A program made the translations under genes and the position numbers. From Devosia indica (GTDB lineage: Bacteria; Pseudomonadota; Alphaproteobacteria; Rhizobiales; Devosiaceae): a stretch of DNA of 64,000 nucleotides. Where the stretch lies: the NCBI RefSeq assembly GCF_003056405.1, contig NZ_PYVZ01000009.1, positions 1-64,000 on the forward strand. The letters are read 5' to 3'. Positions 36,105 through 44,948 of the stretch are shown here, piece by piece; position 1 is the first letter of the stretch, and every line of letters starts with the position of its first letter. The notes under the pieces are model-generated. The model was not told where the DNA came from, searched no databases, and was given only the letters and a program-made list of their open reading frames with translations.

Positions 36105-36767
36105 CTATCCGCGCAAGCCGATCAACGCCTCCACGACCGCCCTGCCATCGTCACTGTGCCATTCGGCCGGCCCCTGCAATACGGCCAGCTCGCACCCTTC
36201 CGGATCAAGCAGCAGGGTCGCTGGCAGGCCGATGGCGACCGCCTCGCGCTTGAGACGCTCGAAGGCCGCGAAGGTGTTGTCGGCATAGAGCGGCAGATTG
36301 GCGAACTGCCCTTCGTCGAGAAAATCCTGGGCTTTTTCCAGCCCGCTCTCGCCAATATCGAGATTGATCGGCAGCACCATGAATCGGTCCGAGTTATATT
36401 CGGTGGCAATGGCATCGAGCGCCGGCATTTCCTCGCGGCACGGCACGCACCAGCTCGCCCAGAAATTGACCAGCAGCGCCTTGCCGGAAAAATCGGCGAC
36501 GCTCATCGGCGTTCCCGATGCATCGCTGAACGCCATGTCGGCATAGCCGCGCCCCTCGCCCGTGCCGTTGAGCGCGGCCAGTTCACCGACCGCTGCGGCA
36601 TCGATGATCTGGGCTGCCGCCTGCTGCACCGGACATTCATTGGCCGTCCCGGCATTGCCCAGCATCAGCCATGCCGCTATAGACCCAGCAACAACGACCA
36701 CCCCCGCCGCAATGGGCAGCGCCCAGGAAAGAACGGATCGGGGGCCTTTTGAGCGGGTAGTTTCCAT
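36105..36767 (-). CDS. tlpA: TlpA-like thiol:disulfide oxidoreductase
   Basis: A 220-residue protein with one N-terminal membrane anchor ([23 protein letters not shown], about 14-36) and a periplasmic thioredoxin domain with active site C107-VP-C110 in [13 protein letters not shown]. TlpA-type proteins reduce cysteines in proteins such as cytochrome oxidase Cu sites. An additional Cys (C45) follows the anchor. The start codon (36767-36765) shares two bases with the divergent argH start. A GGAG site precedes it. Confidence 0.9.
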   Translation of the reverse strand: METTRSKGPRSVLSWALPIAAGVVVVAGSIAAWLMLGNAGTANECPVQQAAAQIIDAAAVGELAALNGTGEGRGYADMAFSDASGTPMSVADFSGKALLVNFWASWCVPCREEMPALDAIATEYNSDRFMVLPINLDIGESGLEKAQDFLDEGQFANLPLYADNTFAAFERLKREAVAIGLPATLLLDPEGCELAVLQGPAEWHSDDGRAVVEALIGLRG

Positions 36768-38238
36768 GGTGTCTCCGTCGGACAAGGCTCTGAGCAACAA
36801 GATGTGGGGCGGCCGCTTTGCCGAAGCGCCCGACGCCATCATGGAGGAAATCAATGCCTCCATCGGCTTCGACCAGCGCCTCTACCGCCAGGATATTGCC
36901 GGATCGAAGGCCCATGCCACAATGCTCGCCGCGACGGGCATTCTGACGCAGTCCGACCGCGACGCCATCCTGGCCGGTCTAGACGAGGTTCAGGCCGAAA
37001 TCGAGCGCGGCGATTTCACATTCTCGCGGGCGCTCGAAGACATCCATATGAATGTCGAAAGCCGGCTGCGCGAAAAGATTGGCGATGCCGCCGGGCGCCT
37101 GCACACGGCGCGCTCGCGCAACGACCAGGTGGCCACCGATTTCAAGCTCTATGTGCGCGACTATATCGACACGCTGGTACGCCAGATCAGGGCGCTGCAG
37201 CTTGCGCTGGTGACCCGCGCCGAGGAGGAGGCCGAAACCATCCTGCCCGGCTTCACCCATCTGCAGAACGCCCAGCCGGTGACCTTCGGCCATCATCTGC
37301 TGGCCTATGTCGAAATGCTCGGCCGGGATGCCGGCCGGCTTGAGGATGCGCGCGCGCGCCTCAACGAAAGCCCGCTCGGCTCGGCGGCCCTGGCCGGCAC
37401 CCCCTACCCGATCGATCGCGACATGACGGCAACCGCACTGGGCTTTGACCGGCCCACCGCCAATTCGCTCGACGCCGTCTCGGACCGCGATTTCATCCTC
37501 GAGACCCTCTCGGCCGGCGCGATCTGCGCCATGCATCTGTCGCGCTTTGCCGAGGAAATGGTGATCTGGTCTTCGGCCCAGTTCAGCTTCATCAAGCTCT
37601 CTGACAAGTTCACCACCGGCTCCTCGATCATGCCGCAAAAGCGCAATCCGGACGCCGCCGAACTGGTGCGCGCCAAGATCGGCCGCATTCTCGGGGCACT
37701 CAATTCGCTGCTGGTGGTGATGAAGGGCCTGCCGCTCGCCTATTCCAAGGACATGCAGGAAGACAAGGAAGTCGCCTTTGACGCGCTCGATGCCCTCTCC
37801 CTGTCCCTGGCGGCCATGACCGGCATGGTCACCGACATGCAGCCCAATCGCGACAACATGCATGCCTCGGCCTCGGCGGGTTTCTCCACCGCCACCGATG
37901 TGGCCGACTGGCTGGTGCGCGAGGTGGGCATTCCCTTCCGCGACGCCCACCACATCACTGGTCAGGTCGTTTCCATGGCCGAGCAGAAGGGCTGTGGCCT
38001 TGAGGGCCTGACCATCGAGGATTTCAAGCTCGTCGATCAGCGCATCGACAGCCGTATCCACAAGGTCCTCACCGTCGAAGCCTCCGTGGCCGCGCGCGCC
38101 TCCTATGGCGGCACCGCCCCGGCCAATGTCCTGGCCCAGGCCGCCCGCTGGAAAACCGCGCTGACCGGCGAGACCCATGAGCCGCGCCCGCTCAAGGCGA
38201 AAAAGCATGGCGGCCATGGCGATGGCGGTATTGCCTGA
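36766..38238 (+). CDS. argH: Argininosuccinate lyase
   Basis: ArgH splits argininosuccinate into arginine and fumarate, the last step of arginine synthesis. The superfamily signature [20 protein letters not shown] is at about residue 285, and the N terminus contains [27 protein letters not shown] 36766 gives 490 residues, somewhat longer than usual; GTG 36769 and ATG 36802 are alternatives. A Gly/His-rich tail ([12 protein letters not shown]) extends the C terminus. It is divergent from tlpA with overlapping start codons. Confidence 0.95.
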   Translation: MVSPSDKALSNKMWGGRFAEAPDAIMEEINASIGFDQRLYRQDIAGSKAHATMLAATGILTQSDRDAILAGLDEVQAEIERGDFTFSRALEDIHMNVESRLREKIGDAAGRLHTARSRNDQVATDFKLYVRDYIDTLVRQIRALQLALVTRAEEEAETILPGFTHLQNAQPVTFGHHLLAYVEMLGRDAGRLEDARARLNESPLGSAALAGTPYPIDRDMTATALGFDRPTANSLDAVSDRDFILETLSAGAICAMHLSRFAEEMVIWSSAQFSFIKLSDKFTTGSSIMPQKRNPDAAELVRAKIGRILGALNSLLVVMKGLPLAYSKDMQEDKEVAFDALDALSLSLAAMTGMVTDMQPNRDNMHASASAGFSTATDVADWLVREVGIPFRDAHHITGQVVSMAEQKGCGLEGLTIEDFKLVDQRIDSRIHKVLTVEASVAARASYGGTAPANVLAQAARWKTALTGETHEPRPLKAKKHGGHGDGGIA

Positions 38239-38261
38239 AATCGGCGCTTGCGCCAATCTCC

Positions 38262-38284
38262 CCCTCTCCCCTTGCGGGAGAGGG
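38262..38284. repeat. Short palindromic intergenic repeat
   Basis: CCCTCTCCC at 38262-38270 and GGGAGAGGG at 38276-38284 form a perfect 9-bp hairpin with a CTTGC loop between argH and chaC. It has the look of the pyrimidine-rich palindromes scattered in Hyphomicrobiales genomes; related sequence occurs at 54.9 kb. No T-tract follows. Confidence 0.7.
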
Positions 38285-38297
38285 TAAGGGACCGGAC

Positions 38298-39017
38298 ATG
38301 ACGCGACCCCAGCGACAGATGCGCCTGAGCGCGCGCCATGTTGCCTATCTCCAGCCAGACGAGATCTTTGAAGCCCTCCCCGCGCCACCGCCCGGCATGC
38401 GGGAGGCCGGTCCGGAAGACCACCAGGCAACCATTGCGAGCCTGTTCGACGGCCCCGACCATCACGACGAAACCTGGGTATTTGCCTATGGTTCGCTGAT
38501 CTGGAAACCGGCCTGCGACTATGTCGAAATGCGCACGGGCCTCTTGCATGGCTGGCATCGCGCTTTTTGCCTGGGGTGGAACACCCGCTTTCGCGGCAGC
38601 GAGGAAAATCCCGGACTGATGCTGGCGCTTGACCGGGGCGGCTCGTGCAAAGGCGCGCTCTATCGCCTGCCGCCCGACCGGCGTGACGAGTGCCTGGTCA
38701 AGCTGTTCGAGCGCGAAATGGGCTGGGTGCCCACCGCCTTTCCGCCGCGTTGGGTCAAGGTGCGGACCGGCGAACGTGTGATCCGGGCGCTGACCTTCTG
38801 CATTGACCGCAATTCGGGCCGCTATGTCTCTGGACTCTCTGAAGCCGAGATTGCCGATGTCCTGGCCAGCGCCACCGGCACTCGCGGCTCGATGGCCGAA
38901 TATCTGCACGCCACCGTCGACCATCTCGAGCAGATGGGCATCCACGACCCCCATCTTTGGCGGCTGCAACACCTGGTGGCAGAGCGCATCGAAGCCGCTT
39001 ATGAGGCGGATCGATAA
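38298..39017 (+). CDS. chaC: ChaC-like gamma-glutamylcyclotransferase
   Basis: A 239-residue ChaC-family protein, which degrades glutathione to 5-oxoproline and Cys-Gly. The substrate loop YGSL is in WVFAYGSLIWKPACDY at about residue 58, and DRGGSCKGALYRL and the family C-terminal helix AEYLHATVDHLEQMGIHD are present. It sits between argH and lysA. A second homologue lies at 44.9-45.5 kb. Confidence 0.92.
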   Translation: MTRPQRQMRLSARHVAYLQPDEIFEALPAPPPGMREAGPEDHQATIASLFDGPDHHDETWVFAYGSLIWKPACDYVEMRTGLLHGWHRAFCLGWNTRFRGSEENPGLMLALDRGGSCKGALYRLPPDRRDECLVKLFEREMGWVPTAFPPRWVKVRTGERVIRALTFCIDRNSGRYVSGLSEAEIADVLASATGTRGSMAEYLHATVDHLEQMGIHDPHLWRLQHLVAERIEAAYEADR

Positions 39018-39075
39018 GTCTGGCTTTTGTTTTGGCCGACTGTGGATTAGGAACGCCTGGAACTTCCATCCTCTC

Positions 39076-39172
39076 GATGTCATCCCGGCGCAGGCCGGGA
39101 TCCATCTTGAGCTAACGTAACTTTGCTCCATCTCACTCAGGATGGGCCCCGGCCTGCGCCGGGGTGACATCC
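39076..39172. repeat. Inverted pair of palindromic elements between chaC and lysA
   Basis: The arm at 39076-39111 (beginning GATGTCATCCCGGCGCAGG) is matched by the inverted arm at 39136-39172, whose reverse complement differs at only a few positions. Each arm itself holds a short GC-rich palindrome. This resembles the widespread Hyphomicrobiales palindromic intergenic elements. No gene is supported in the 180-bp gap. Confidence 0.85.
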
Positions 39173-39197
39173 GGTGCGCGGGGCGAGCGGGGCAAGC

Positions 39198-40466
39198 ATG
39201 GTCCACCACTTCAATCATCGCGACGGCGTGCTCTTTGCCGAAGACGTCAATCTCAACGATCTGGCAGATCAGGTCGGCACGCCGTTCTACGTCTATTCCA
39301 GCGCCACGCTGCGCCGGCATGTCCGCGTGGTGCGCGACGCCTTTGAGGGCATCCCAACGCTGATTGCCTACGCGATGAAGGCCAATTCCAACCAGGCCGT
39401 GCTCACGCTGATGGCCTCGGAAGGCTGTGGTGCCGATGTCGTCTCGCTGGGCGAACTCGAACGCGTGCTCGCCGCCGGCTTTGCCCCGGACAAGATCGTC
39501 TTTTCAGGCGTCGCCAAGACAATTGCCGAACTGCGCCGCGGGCTTGAAGTCGGCATCAAATGCTTCAATGTCGAGAGCGAGCCTGAGCTCGAGCGCCTCT
39601 CCATGATCGCCGCCGATATGGGGCTGACGGCAAAGGTTTCCGTCCGCATCAACCCCGATGTCGACGCGCGCACCCATGCCAAGATCTCGACCGGCAAGAG
39701 CGAAAACAAGTTCGGCATTTCCTACAAGCGCGCCCGCGAGGTCTATCGCCGCATTGCGCAACTGCCCAATATCGAGGCGGTCGGCGTCGACATGCATATC
39801 GGCAGCCAGATCACCGACCTGGAACCTTTCGGCAATGCCTTTGGCCTGATGGCCGAGCTGGTCACCGAACTGCGGGCCGATGGCCATCGCATCGAGCATA
39901 TCGATGTCGGGGGCGGCCTTGGCATCCCCTATGATCACGACCAGGAAGCCCCGCCGCACCCGGAGGCCTATGCCGCCGTGGTGCGCGACAAGGTTGGGCA
40001 ATTGGGATGTGCCCTGGTCATCGAGCCCGGGCGGCTGCTGGTCGGCAATGCCGGCATTCTTGTTACCCGGGTCGAATATGTGAAGACGGGCGACAAGGAT
40101 TTTGTGATCGTCGATGCAGCCATGAACGATCTGCTGCGTCCCACCCTCTACGAGGCGCATCATGACATCCAGCCGGTCAACCCCTCCAACCTGCCCCCGA
40201 TCACTGGCGACATTGTCGGCCCGGTCTGCGAAACCGGCGACTATCTGGCCAAGGACCGAACCATTGCCGGGGTCGAGGAAGGCGATCTGCTCGCCGTGAT
40301 GAGCGCTGGTGCCTATGGGGCGGTCATGGCCTCGACCTATAACTCGCGGCCCCTGATCCCCGAAGTGCTGGTCGATGGCCCGCGCTGGCACGTCATCCGT
40401 CCGCGCAAATCACTCGACGAGCTGATTGCGCTGGACAGCGTGCCCGACTGGATCTCATCGACCTGA
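39198..40466 (+). CDS. lysA: Diaminopimelate decarboxylase
   Basis: LysA decarboxylates meso-diaminopimelate to lysine using PLP. The PLP lysine is in AYAMKANSNQAVL near residue 60, and GGGLGIPYDH and the C-terminal CETGDYLAKDR with MSAGAYG are diagnostic. It is 422 residues from ATG 39198, with no strong ribosome binding site. It works downstream of DapF (10.2 kb) and lies near argH, as is usual in this order of bacteria. Confidence 0.96.
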   Translation: MVHHFNHRDGVLFAEDVNLNDLADQVGTPFYVYSSATLRRHVRVVRDAFEGIPTLIAYAMKANSNQAVLTLMASEGCGADVVSLGELERVLAAGFAPDKIVFSGVAKTIAELRRGLEVGIKCFNVESEPELERLSMIAADMGLTAKVSVRINPDVDARTHAKISTGKSENKFGISYKRAREVYRRIAQLPNIEAVGVDMHIGSQITDLEPFGNAFGLMAELVTELRADGHRIEHIDVGGGLGIPYDHDQEAPPHPEAYAAVVRDKVGQLGCALVIEPGRLLVGNAGILVTRVEYVKTGDKDFVIVDAAMNDLLRPTLYEAHHDIQPVNPSNLPPITGDIVGPVCETGDYLAKDRTIAGVEEGDLLAVMSAGAYGAVMASTYNSRPLIPEVLVDGPRWHVIRPRKSLDELIALDSVPDWISST

Positions 40467-40480
40467 GGGGCCGTCCCGCG

Positions 40481-40888
40481 TTACTGCAAGGAGCGCCGCG
40501 CCAGCGGCACAACCTCCACCGGCCGGCCATTGAGCGCGTCATCCACCTTGGCCAACAGGTCGGCCAGGGTGAAGGGCTTGGCGATGACATCGTAGATCAG
40601 GGCATCCAGCCCATGCGCCCGCTCGCGCTGGTCGGCAAAGCCGGTCATCATCAGAATGGTGACGTCCGGATAGCTGGCCCCAACCTGCAGGGCGAGCGCA
40701 ATGCCGTCCATCACCGGCATCTTGATATCGGTCAGCAGCAGGTCGAAACGGCCTGCCTCTGCCGCCATGGTTTCGGCGGCCAGCCCACCATCGTCTTCAG
40801 CCACCACCTCATGGCCCTTCATGGTCAGGGCACTGACAACAAAGGCGCGGACGGACGGATCGTCTTCGGCAACGAGGATGCGAGCCAT
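40481..40888 (-). CDS. Single-domain response regulator (CpdR-like)
   Basis: A 135-residue receiver domain with no output domain. The acidic pocket is AEDD at 7-10, the phosphoacceptor is D54 in LLTDIKMPVMDG, and the conserved Lys is K104 in VIAKPFTLADLL. The beginning MARILVAEDDPSVRAFVVSAL resembles CpdR, the receiver that delivers substrates to ClpXP in alphaproteobacterial cell-cycle control. That identity is inference; other single-domain receivers look alike. It is 10 bp downstream of the zinc-ribbon gene. Confidence 0.85.
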   Translation of the reverse strand: MARILVAEDDPSVRAFVVSALTMKGHEVVAEDDGGLAAETMAAEAGRFDLLLTDIKMPVMDGIALALQVGASYPDVTILMMTGFADQRERAHGLDALIYDVIAKPFTLADLLAKVDDALNGRPVEVVPLARRSLQ

Positions 40889-40898
40889 GATTGCTCTC

Positions 40899-41813
40899 CT
40901 AGTGTTGGCCACTGGCGGCCGGGGCCGCATGTGTCTCTGCGGTCGGCGCCGCTGGTGTTTCCGGAGCAGGCGCCGCCTGGCCCTGCATTGTCTGTTGCGA
41001 GCCACTGCTGCGCCCACCGGCGATGCCCGACTGCCCGGCAAAGCTGAGGCGCACACGCACCGCCTCACTGGGCGGCAACGACAGCCTGGTATCGAAAGTT
41101 GCGCGTTCTCCCGCCATCAGGTCCCGCACCCGTGGCGAAACGCTCCATTCATACACCGCATGCCCGGTCTCATCGAGCAGGCTGACCACGACCGGCGGTA
41201 CGGCCACCGGCCTGCTGGACTGCCCCACGATCTGCGCCGAGACAGTCAGCACGTCATTGCCGCCCGAAAGCGCCTTGAGCGTTTCAAGGTCGGCAAAGTC
41301 GAGGCCGACCACATTGACCCCCAGGCCAATGGATTCATAAAGCCCGGCCAGATCGGGATAGCGCTCCACGATCGGTACGCGCCAGAAATAAGCGCCGCCA
41401 ACAATGCCGGCCAGCAGGACCACACCGGCAATCCGCGCGCCGCGCCGCAACCGGGCCAATGGCAGGCGTGAGGTCATGGCGTTCTGGCGGCGGGAGAATT
41501 CCTGTTGCCGCTTTTTCAGCTCTGCCGGATCGATACCCTCCGCCAGGCCATTGAGCGGCGGTGAACTGGCGGCGGGTCTTTTGCCAGCCACCGTCTTTTC
41601 CTCGGCGCTCATCGCTTCGTCCAGCGCATCCTCCGCCATGGCATCGAACAGCTTGTTGGCCTCAACATCCGCGGGCGTCACGGTCGCATCGGGCTGCGCG
41701 CCCTGGTTCCAGGCCTGATGGCAATGCGCGCACTGCACCTTGCGACCGGCCGAGCCAATGGCCTCATAAGTCACCTGATACTTGGTCTGGCAATGCGGGC
41801 AGGTGATGATCAT
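40899..41813 (-). CDS. MJ0042-type zinc-ribbon membrane protein
   Basis: A 304-residue protein with an N-terminal zinc ribbon (CPHC at residues 5-8 and CAHC at 28-31), a Lys/Arg-rich linker, one membrane helix (IAGVVLLAGIVGGAYFW, about 127-143) and an outer domain resembling DUF3426 (VLTVSAQIVGQSSRPVAVPPVVVSLLDETG). The tail is Ala/Pro/Thr-rich. The cellular role is unknown. It is divergent from ftsE, an arrangement often seen in Hyphomicrobiales, so a link to division is possible. Confidence 0.85.
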   Translation of the reverse strand: MIITCPHCQTKYQVTYEAIGSAGRKVQCAHCHQAWNQGAQPDATVTPADVEANKLFDAMAEDALDEAMSAEEKTVAGKRPAASSPPLNGLAEGIDPAELKKRQQEFSRRQNAMTSRLPLARLRRGARIAGVVLLAGIVGGAYFWRVPIVERYPDLAGLYESIGLGVNVVGLDFADLETLKALSGGNDVLTVSAQIVGQSSRPVAVPPVVVSLLDETGHAVYEWSVSPRVRDLMAGERATFDTRLSLPPSEAVRVRLSFAGQSGIAGGRSSGSQQTMQGQAAPAPETPAAPTAETHAAPAASGQH

Positions 41814-42022
41814 CGGGCGCGCGGATTTCCGTTCGGGTGTGCGACCCTATCCCTGGCGGGGTTAAAACTCCTCAAACCCCGGCCTTCACCAAAATTGTGC
41901 CGCTTTCCCCCGCCCAATGGGGCCGGCATGCCGCGTGGACGGGGTCGCGCTGCTATGATGGGGCAAAGCTGATTCGCTTTTGCACCGCTTTTTATTGCCC
42001 GATGACCCGGGAGCACTGCTTC

Positions 42023-42685
42023 TTGATCGAATTTTCCGATGTGGGCCTGCGCTATGGCAATGGCCCTGAAATCCTCAAAGACCTGACCTTTTCGATCGAG
42101 CCGGGCTCGTTCCATTTTCTGACCGGCCCGTCCGGCGCGGGAAAGACCAGCCTGCTGCGCCTGCTGCTGCTGTCCAACAAGCCCAGCCGCGGCAAGGTCA
42201 CCATGTTCGGCGAGGATGTGGGCAATCTCGACCAGGACCGCCTGCTGCAGATGCGCCGCCATATCGGCATCGTGTTCCAGGAATTCCGCCTGCTCGATCA
42301 TCTGACCACGTTCGAGAACGTCGCCCTGCCGCTGCGGGTATTGGGGCAGCCGGAAAGCGAATACCGGCCCAACGTCATCGAATTGCTCGAATGGGTGGGC
42401 CTGGGCGAACGCATGCACGCTTTGCCCACCCTGCTTTCGGGCGGCGAAAAGCAGCGCGCCGCCATTGCCCGCGCCGTCATTGCCCGGCCCAAGGTCCTGC
42501 TGGCCGACGAGCCCACCGGCAATGTCGACCCTGACCTGTCCAGCCGGCTCGTGCATCTGTTTGCCGAGCTCAACCGCACATTGGGGACCACCATAATTCT
42601 GGCCACCCATGAATTGCCGCTGCTCGACCGCTTCCCCTATCCCCGCATGGTGCTGAACAAAGGGGAGTTGACCATCCATGATTAG
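42023..42685 (+). CDS. ftsE: Cell-division ATP-binding protein FtsE
   Basis: The ATPase of the FtsEX complex, which activates peptidoglycan hydrolysis at the septum. It has Walker A GPSGAGKTSLLRLL, signature LSGGEKQRAAIARA and Walker B VLLADEPTGN. TTG 42023 is chosen, because it gives the usual FtsE beginning (IEFSDVGLRYG), a 220-residue protein and GGGAG about 8 bases upstream; ATG 42002 is the alternative. It overlaps ftsX by 8 bp. Confidence 0.95.
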   Translation: MIEFSDVGLRYGNGPEILKDLTFSIEPGSFHFLTGPSGAGKTSLLRLLLLSNKPSRGKVTMFGEDVGNLDQDRLLQMRRHIGIVFQEFRLLDHLTTFENVALPLRVLGQPESEYRPNVIELLEWVGLGERMHALPTLLSGGEKQRAAIARAVIARPKVLLADEPTGNVDPDLSSRLVHLFAELNRTLGTTIILATHELPLLDRFPYPRMVLNKGELTIHD

Positions 42686-43607
42686 GCAATTGCTTGCCCT
42701 GCTGCCGCGCCGCGGCGGCGCTGCCCCCATCGTCCCGGAAAGAAGCGTCGCCGGCCGCACCCTGCTGCTGCTGGTCACCATCATGGCCTTTCTTTCGGCT
42801 GTGACCCTGGGCGGCGTGGTGCTGGTGCAGAAATCGGCCATCGCCTGGTCCGCCGATGTGGGGCGGGAACTGACCATCCAGATCCGCCCCGCCGAAGGCG
42901 AGGTGATGGAGTCCAACCTGCGCACCGCGGTTTCCCTGGCCCAGTCCACCCCCGGCGTAGCCAGCGCCAGGGCGCTCAGCATTGAAGAGAGCCAGGCCCT
43001 GCTCGAACCCTGGCTGGGTGCCGGGCTCGACCTCTCGGCCATCGCCATTCCCCGCCTCGTCGTGGTGCAGCTTGCCGATCCGGCCGAGGCCGATGTCGCG
43101 CAGTTGCAGCGCAATCTCGGCGCCATCAATGGCGCAAGCCTGGACACCCACGCCGCCTGGCGCCAGCAGCTCAACACCATGGCCGGCACGGTCGTGCTCT
43201 CGGGCCTGCTGGTGCTCGGCCTGATCGGCGTTGCCACCGTCTTGGCGATCATCTTTGCCACCCGCGGCGCCATGGCCACCAATCGCGAGATCGTCGATGT
43301 GCTTCACTTCATTGGCGCGTCCAACAAGTTCATCGCCGGGGAATTCCAGGGGCGGTTCCTCTCCATCGGCCTGCAGGGCGGGTTCCTGGGCGCGCTGTTC
43401 GCCATCCTGTTTTTTCTCCTGATCGGCATGGCCGCAGGCAGCGTCCTGCCCAGCGAAGCGACGGCGCAGGTCGGCGTGCTGTTCGGGCAGTTCCTGCTGG
43501 GCTGGGATGGCATGGCCTTCATCCTGGCCGTGGTGCCGGTGATTGCGGTGCTCACCGCGATCACCTCGCGCATGACGGTGCGGCGCTATCTCAGCGAAGC
43601 CTCGTGA
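42678..43607 (+). CDS. ftsX: Cell-division permease-like protein FtsX
   Basis: The four-helix membrane partner of FtsE. It is 309 residues: a cytoplasmic start, helix 1 at about 29-50, an extracytoplasmic domain (about 55-170, containing LSIEESQALLEPWLG), then three helices in the C-terminal half, with the family motif FIGASNKFIAGEFQGRFL between the first two. It is translationally coupled to ftsE. Confidence 0.95.
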   Translation: MIRQLLALLPRRGGAAPIVPERSVAGRTLLLLVTIMAFLSAVTLGGVVLVQKSAIAWSADVGRELTIQIRPAEGEVMESNLRTAVSLAQSTPGVASARALSIEESQALLEPWLGAGLDLSAIAIPRLVVVQLADPAEADVAQLQRNLGAINGASLDTHAAWRQQLNTMAGTVVLSGLLVLGLIGVATVLAIIFATRGAMATNREIVDVLHFIGASNKFIAGEFQGRFLSIGLQGGFLGALFAILFFLLIGMAAGSVLPSEATAQVGVLFGQFLLGWDGMAFILAVVPVIAVLTAITSRMTVRRYLSEAS

Positions 43608-43676
43608 CCCCCTGCCCTCGCCAATCGCGTTCGGCCCCGCTATGACGGACTGAGTGCCGGCAGGGCGGGGGAGCAT

Positions 43677-44483
43677 ATGTCGATCAAGGCCACAATTCAG
43701 GCGATCCGCACCGCGATCTTTTACGCGGTGTTCATTGGCCAGACGATCATTCTTGCCATCATCGCCGGGACAATCGGCATCGTCGCCGGACGCACCCGGT
43801 TCGGCTGGGCCATTGCCCGCTATTGGTGCTGGTCCAATGTGGTGTTTCTGCGGGTACTGACCGGCATGGGCACGCATGTCGAGGGCGACCAGCACATCCC
43901 GCCCGGCGGTTGTATCATCGCCTCCAAGCACCAGTCCGACTGGGACATCTTTGCCATCTTTCCCCATACCGGCCGGCCGGCCTATGTGGCCAAGAAGGAA
44001 TTGATGCGCATCCCCTTTTTCGGCTGGGCCGCACGCTCGCTCGACTGTATCGAGATCGACCGCCAGAAGGGCGCCCAGGCCATTCCGGCGATGATCAGCC
44101 AGGCGCGCGACGCCATCGACCGGGGCTGCCGCATTGTCATCTACCCCGAAGGAACCCGCCGCGCCGTACTGGCGCCGGCCGACTACCGCCAGGGCATTGT
44201 GCGCATGTACACCGCCCTCAATGTGCCGGTTGTGCCCGTAGCGCTCAACTCCGGCCTGTTCTGGGGCCGCAATAGCCTGGTCATCTGGCCCGGAACCGCC
44301 CGCGCCCGCTTCCTGCCACCGATCGAGCCGGGTCTGGCACCGGACGTCTTCCTGCAGCGCCTGAAGCAGGCCATCGAACCCGAATCGACCCGCCTGACCA
44401 TAGAGGCGATCGACCAGGGCATCGGACGCCCGCCGGATGGGAAGCTGCAAGAGCGTGTGGATGCCCTGCGCGAGACCCAATAA
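43677..44483 (+). CDS. plsC: 1-acyl-sn-glycerol-3-phosphate acyltransferase
   Basis: PlsC makes phosphatidic acid from lysophosphatidic acid. The catalytic HxxxxD motif is in SKHQSDWDIFA (about residues 82-92), and the second motif YPEGTRR is at about 155-161. An N-terminal hydrophobic stretch anchors it to the membrane. It is 268 residues, with a GGGGGAG site before the ATG. It follows ftsX by 69 bp, a common order in this group. Confidence 0.94.
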   Translation: MSIKATIQAIRTAIFYAVFIGQTIILAIIAGTIGIVAGRTRFGWAIARYWCWSNVVFLRVLTGMGTHVEGDQHIPPGGCIIASKHQSDWDIFAIFPHTGRPAYVAKKELMRIPFFGWAARSLDCIEIDRQKGAQAIPAMISQARDAIDRGCRIVIYPEGTRRAVLAPADYRQGIVRMYTALNVPVVPVALNSGLFWGRNSLVIWPGTARARFLPPIEPGLAPDVFLQRLKQAIEPESTRLTIEAIDQGIGRPPDGKLQERVDALRETQ

Positions 44484-44545
44484 CACTAGATATTGACGAT
44501 TGCGACAAACCAAACCATAGATATAGCGTCAGTGCCAGGCAGCGC

Positions 44546-44574
44546 TTGACGGTTGATACAATTTGTTCTAACTT
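44546..44574 (+). promoter_or_regulatory. Candidate promoter of the small SOS gene
   Basis: TTGACG at 44546-44551 is followed after exactly 17 bases by TAACTT at 44569-44574. The -35 match is good and the -10 weak. The LexA box at 44565-44579 covers the -10, the expected position for a repressor. Confidence 0.55.
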
Positions 44575-44579
44575 TGTTC
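44565..44579 (+). promoter_or_regulatory. LexA box upstream of a small unknown gene
   Basis: The sequence GTTC-TAACTTT-GTTC is an exact match to the alphaproteobacterial LexA consensus GTTC-N7-GTTC. It ends 27 bases before the ATG of the small gene at 44607 and overlaps its candidate -10 element. Confidence 0.88.
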
Positions 44580-44606
44580 TTCTTCTGGGGACGCAGGGGA
44601 ACGTCA

Positions 44607-44948
44607 ATGAAGCTCACGGGTAATACGCACAGAATGGGTGGTGACCGGGCCAATGTGGTGCATTGGCAGGGCCATTCGGGCCGCGACTATGGCCTCCGGC
44701 CCCGGGCGCTCGACAAGTTCGCCATGGAAGATGCCGAGCTCTATCTCATTGCCAAGGGCAGTCATGTGCTCTGGGTCGGCTCGACTCAGGACCTGGTGGC
44801 CGATCCGATGAGCCGCACACGGTTTCGGCTCGCGCTCGATTGCGCCACCAATGTGTTCAGCCTGGCAGCGCCGGAAAATCGCCTGGCCACCATCTGGGAC
44901 CTCGAACAGGCCGCCCCCGCAGCAGCGCCGGTCGCTCAGGCCGCTTGA
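44607..44948 (+). CDS. Small hypothetical protein, probable SOS-regulated gene
   Basis: A 113-residue soluble protein that I do not recognise. It begins MKLTGNTHRMGGDRANVVHWQG, has a mixed alpha/beta middle (AELYLIAKGSHVLWVGSTQDLVADPMSRTRF) and an Ala/Pro-rich tail. It has no membrane segment, no cysteine cluster and a single Cys (in LDCATNVF). The ATG has a GGGGA site. A LexA box and promoter lie directly upstream, so DNA-damage induction is likely. Its last 13 bp overlap the convergent ChaC-like gene. It is probably transcribed separately from plsC. Confidence 0.82.
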   Translation: MKLTGNTHRMGGDRANVVHWQGHSGRDYGLRPRALDKFAMEDAELYLIAKGSHVLWVGSTQDLVADPMSRTRFRLALDCATNVFSLAAPENRLATIWDLEQAAPAAAPVAQAA

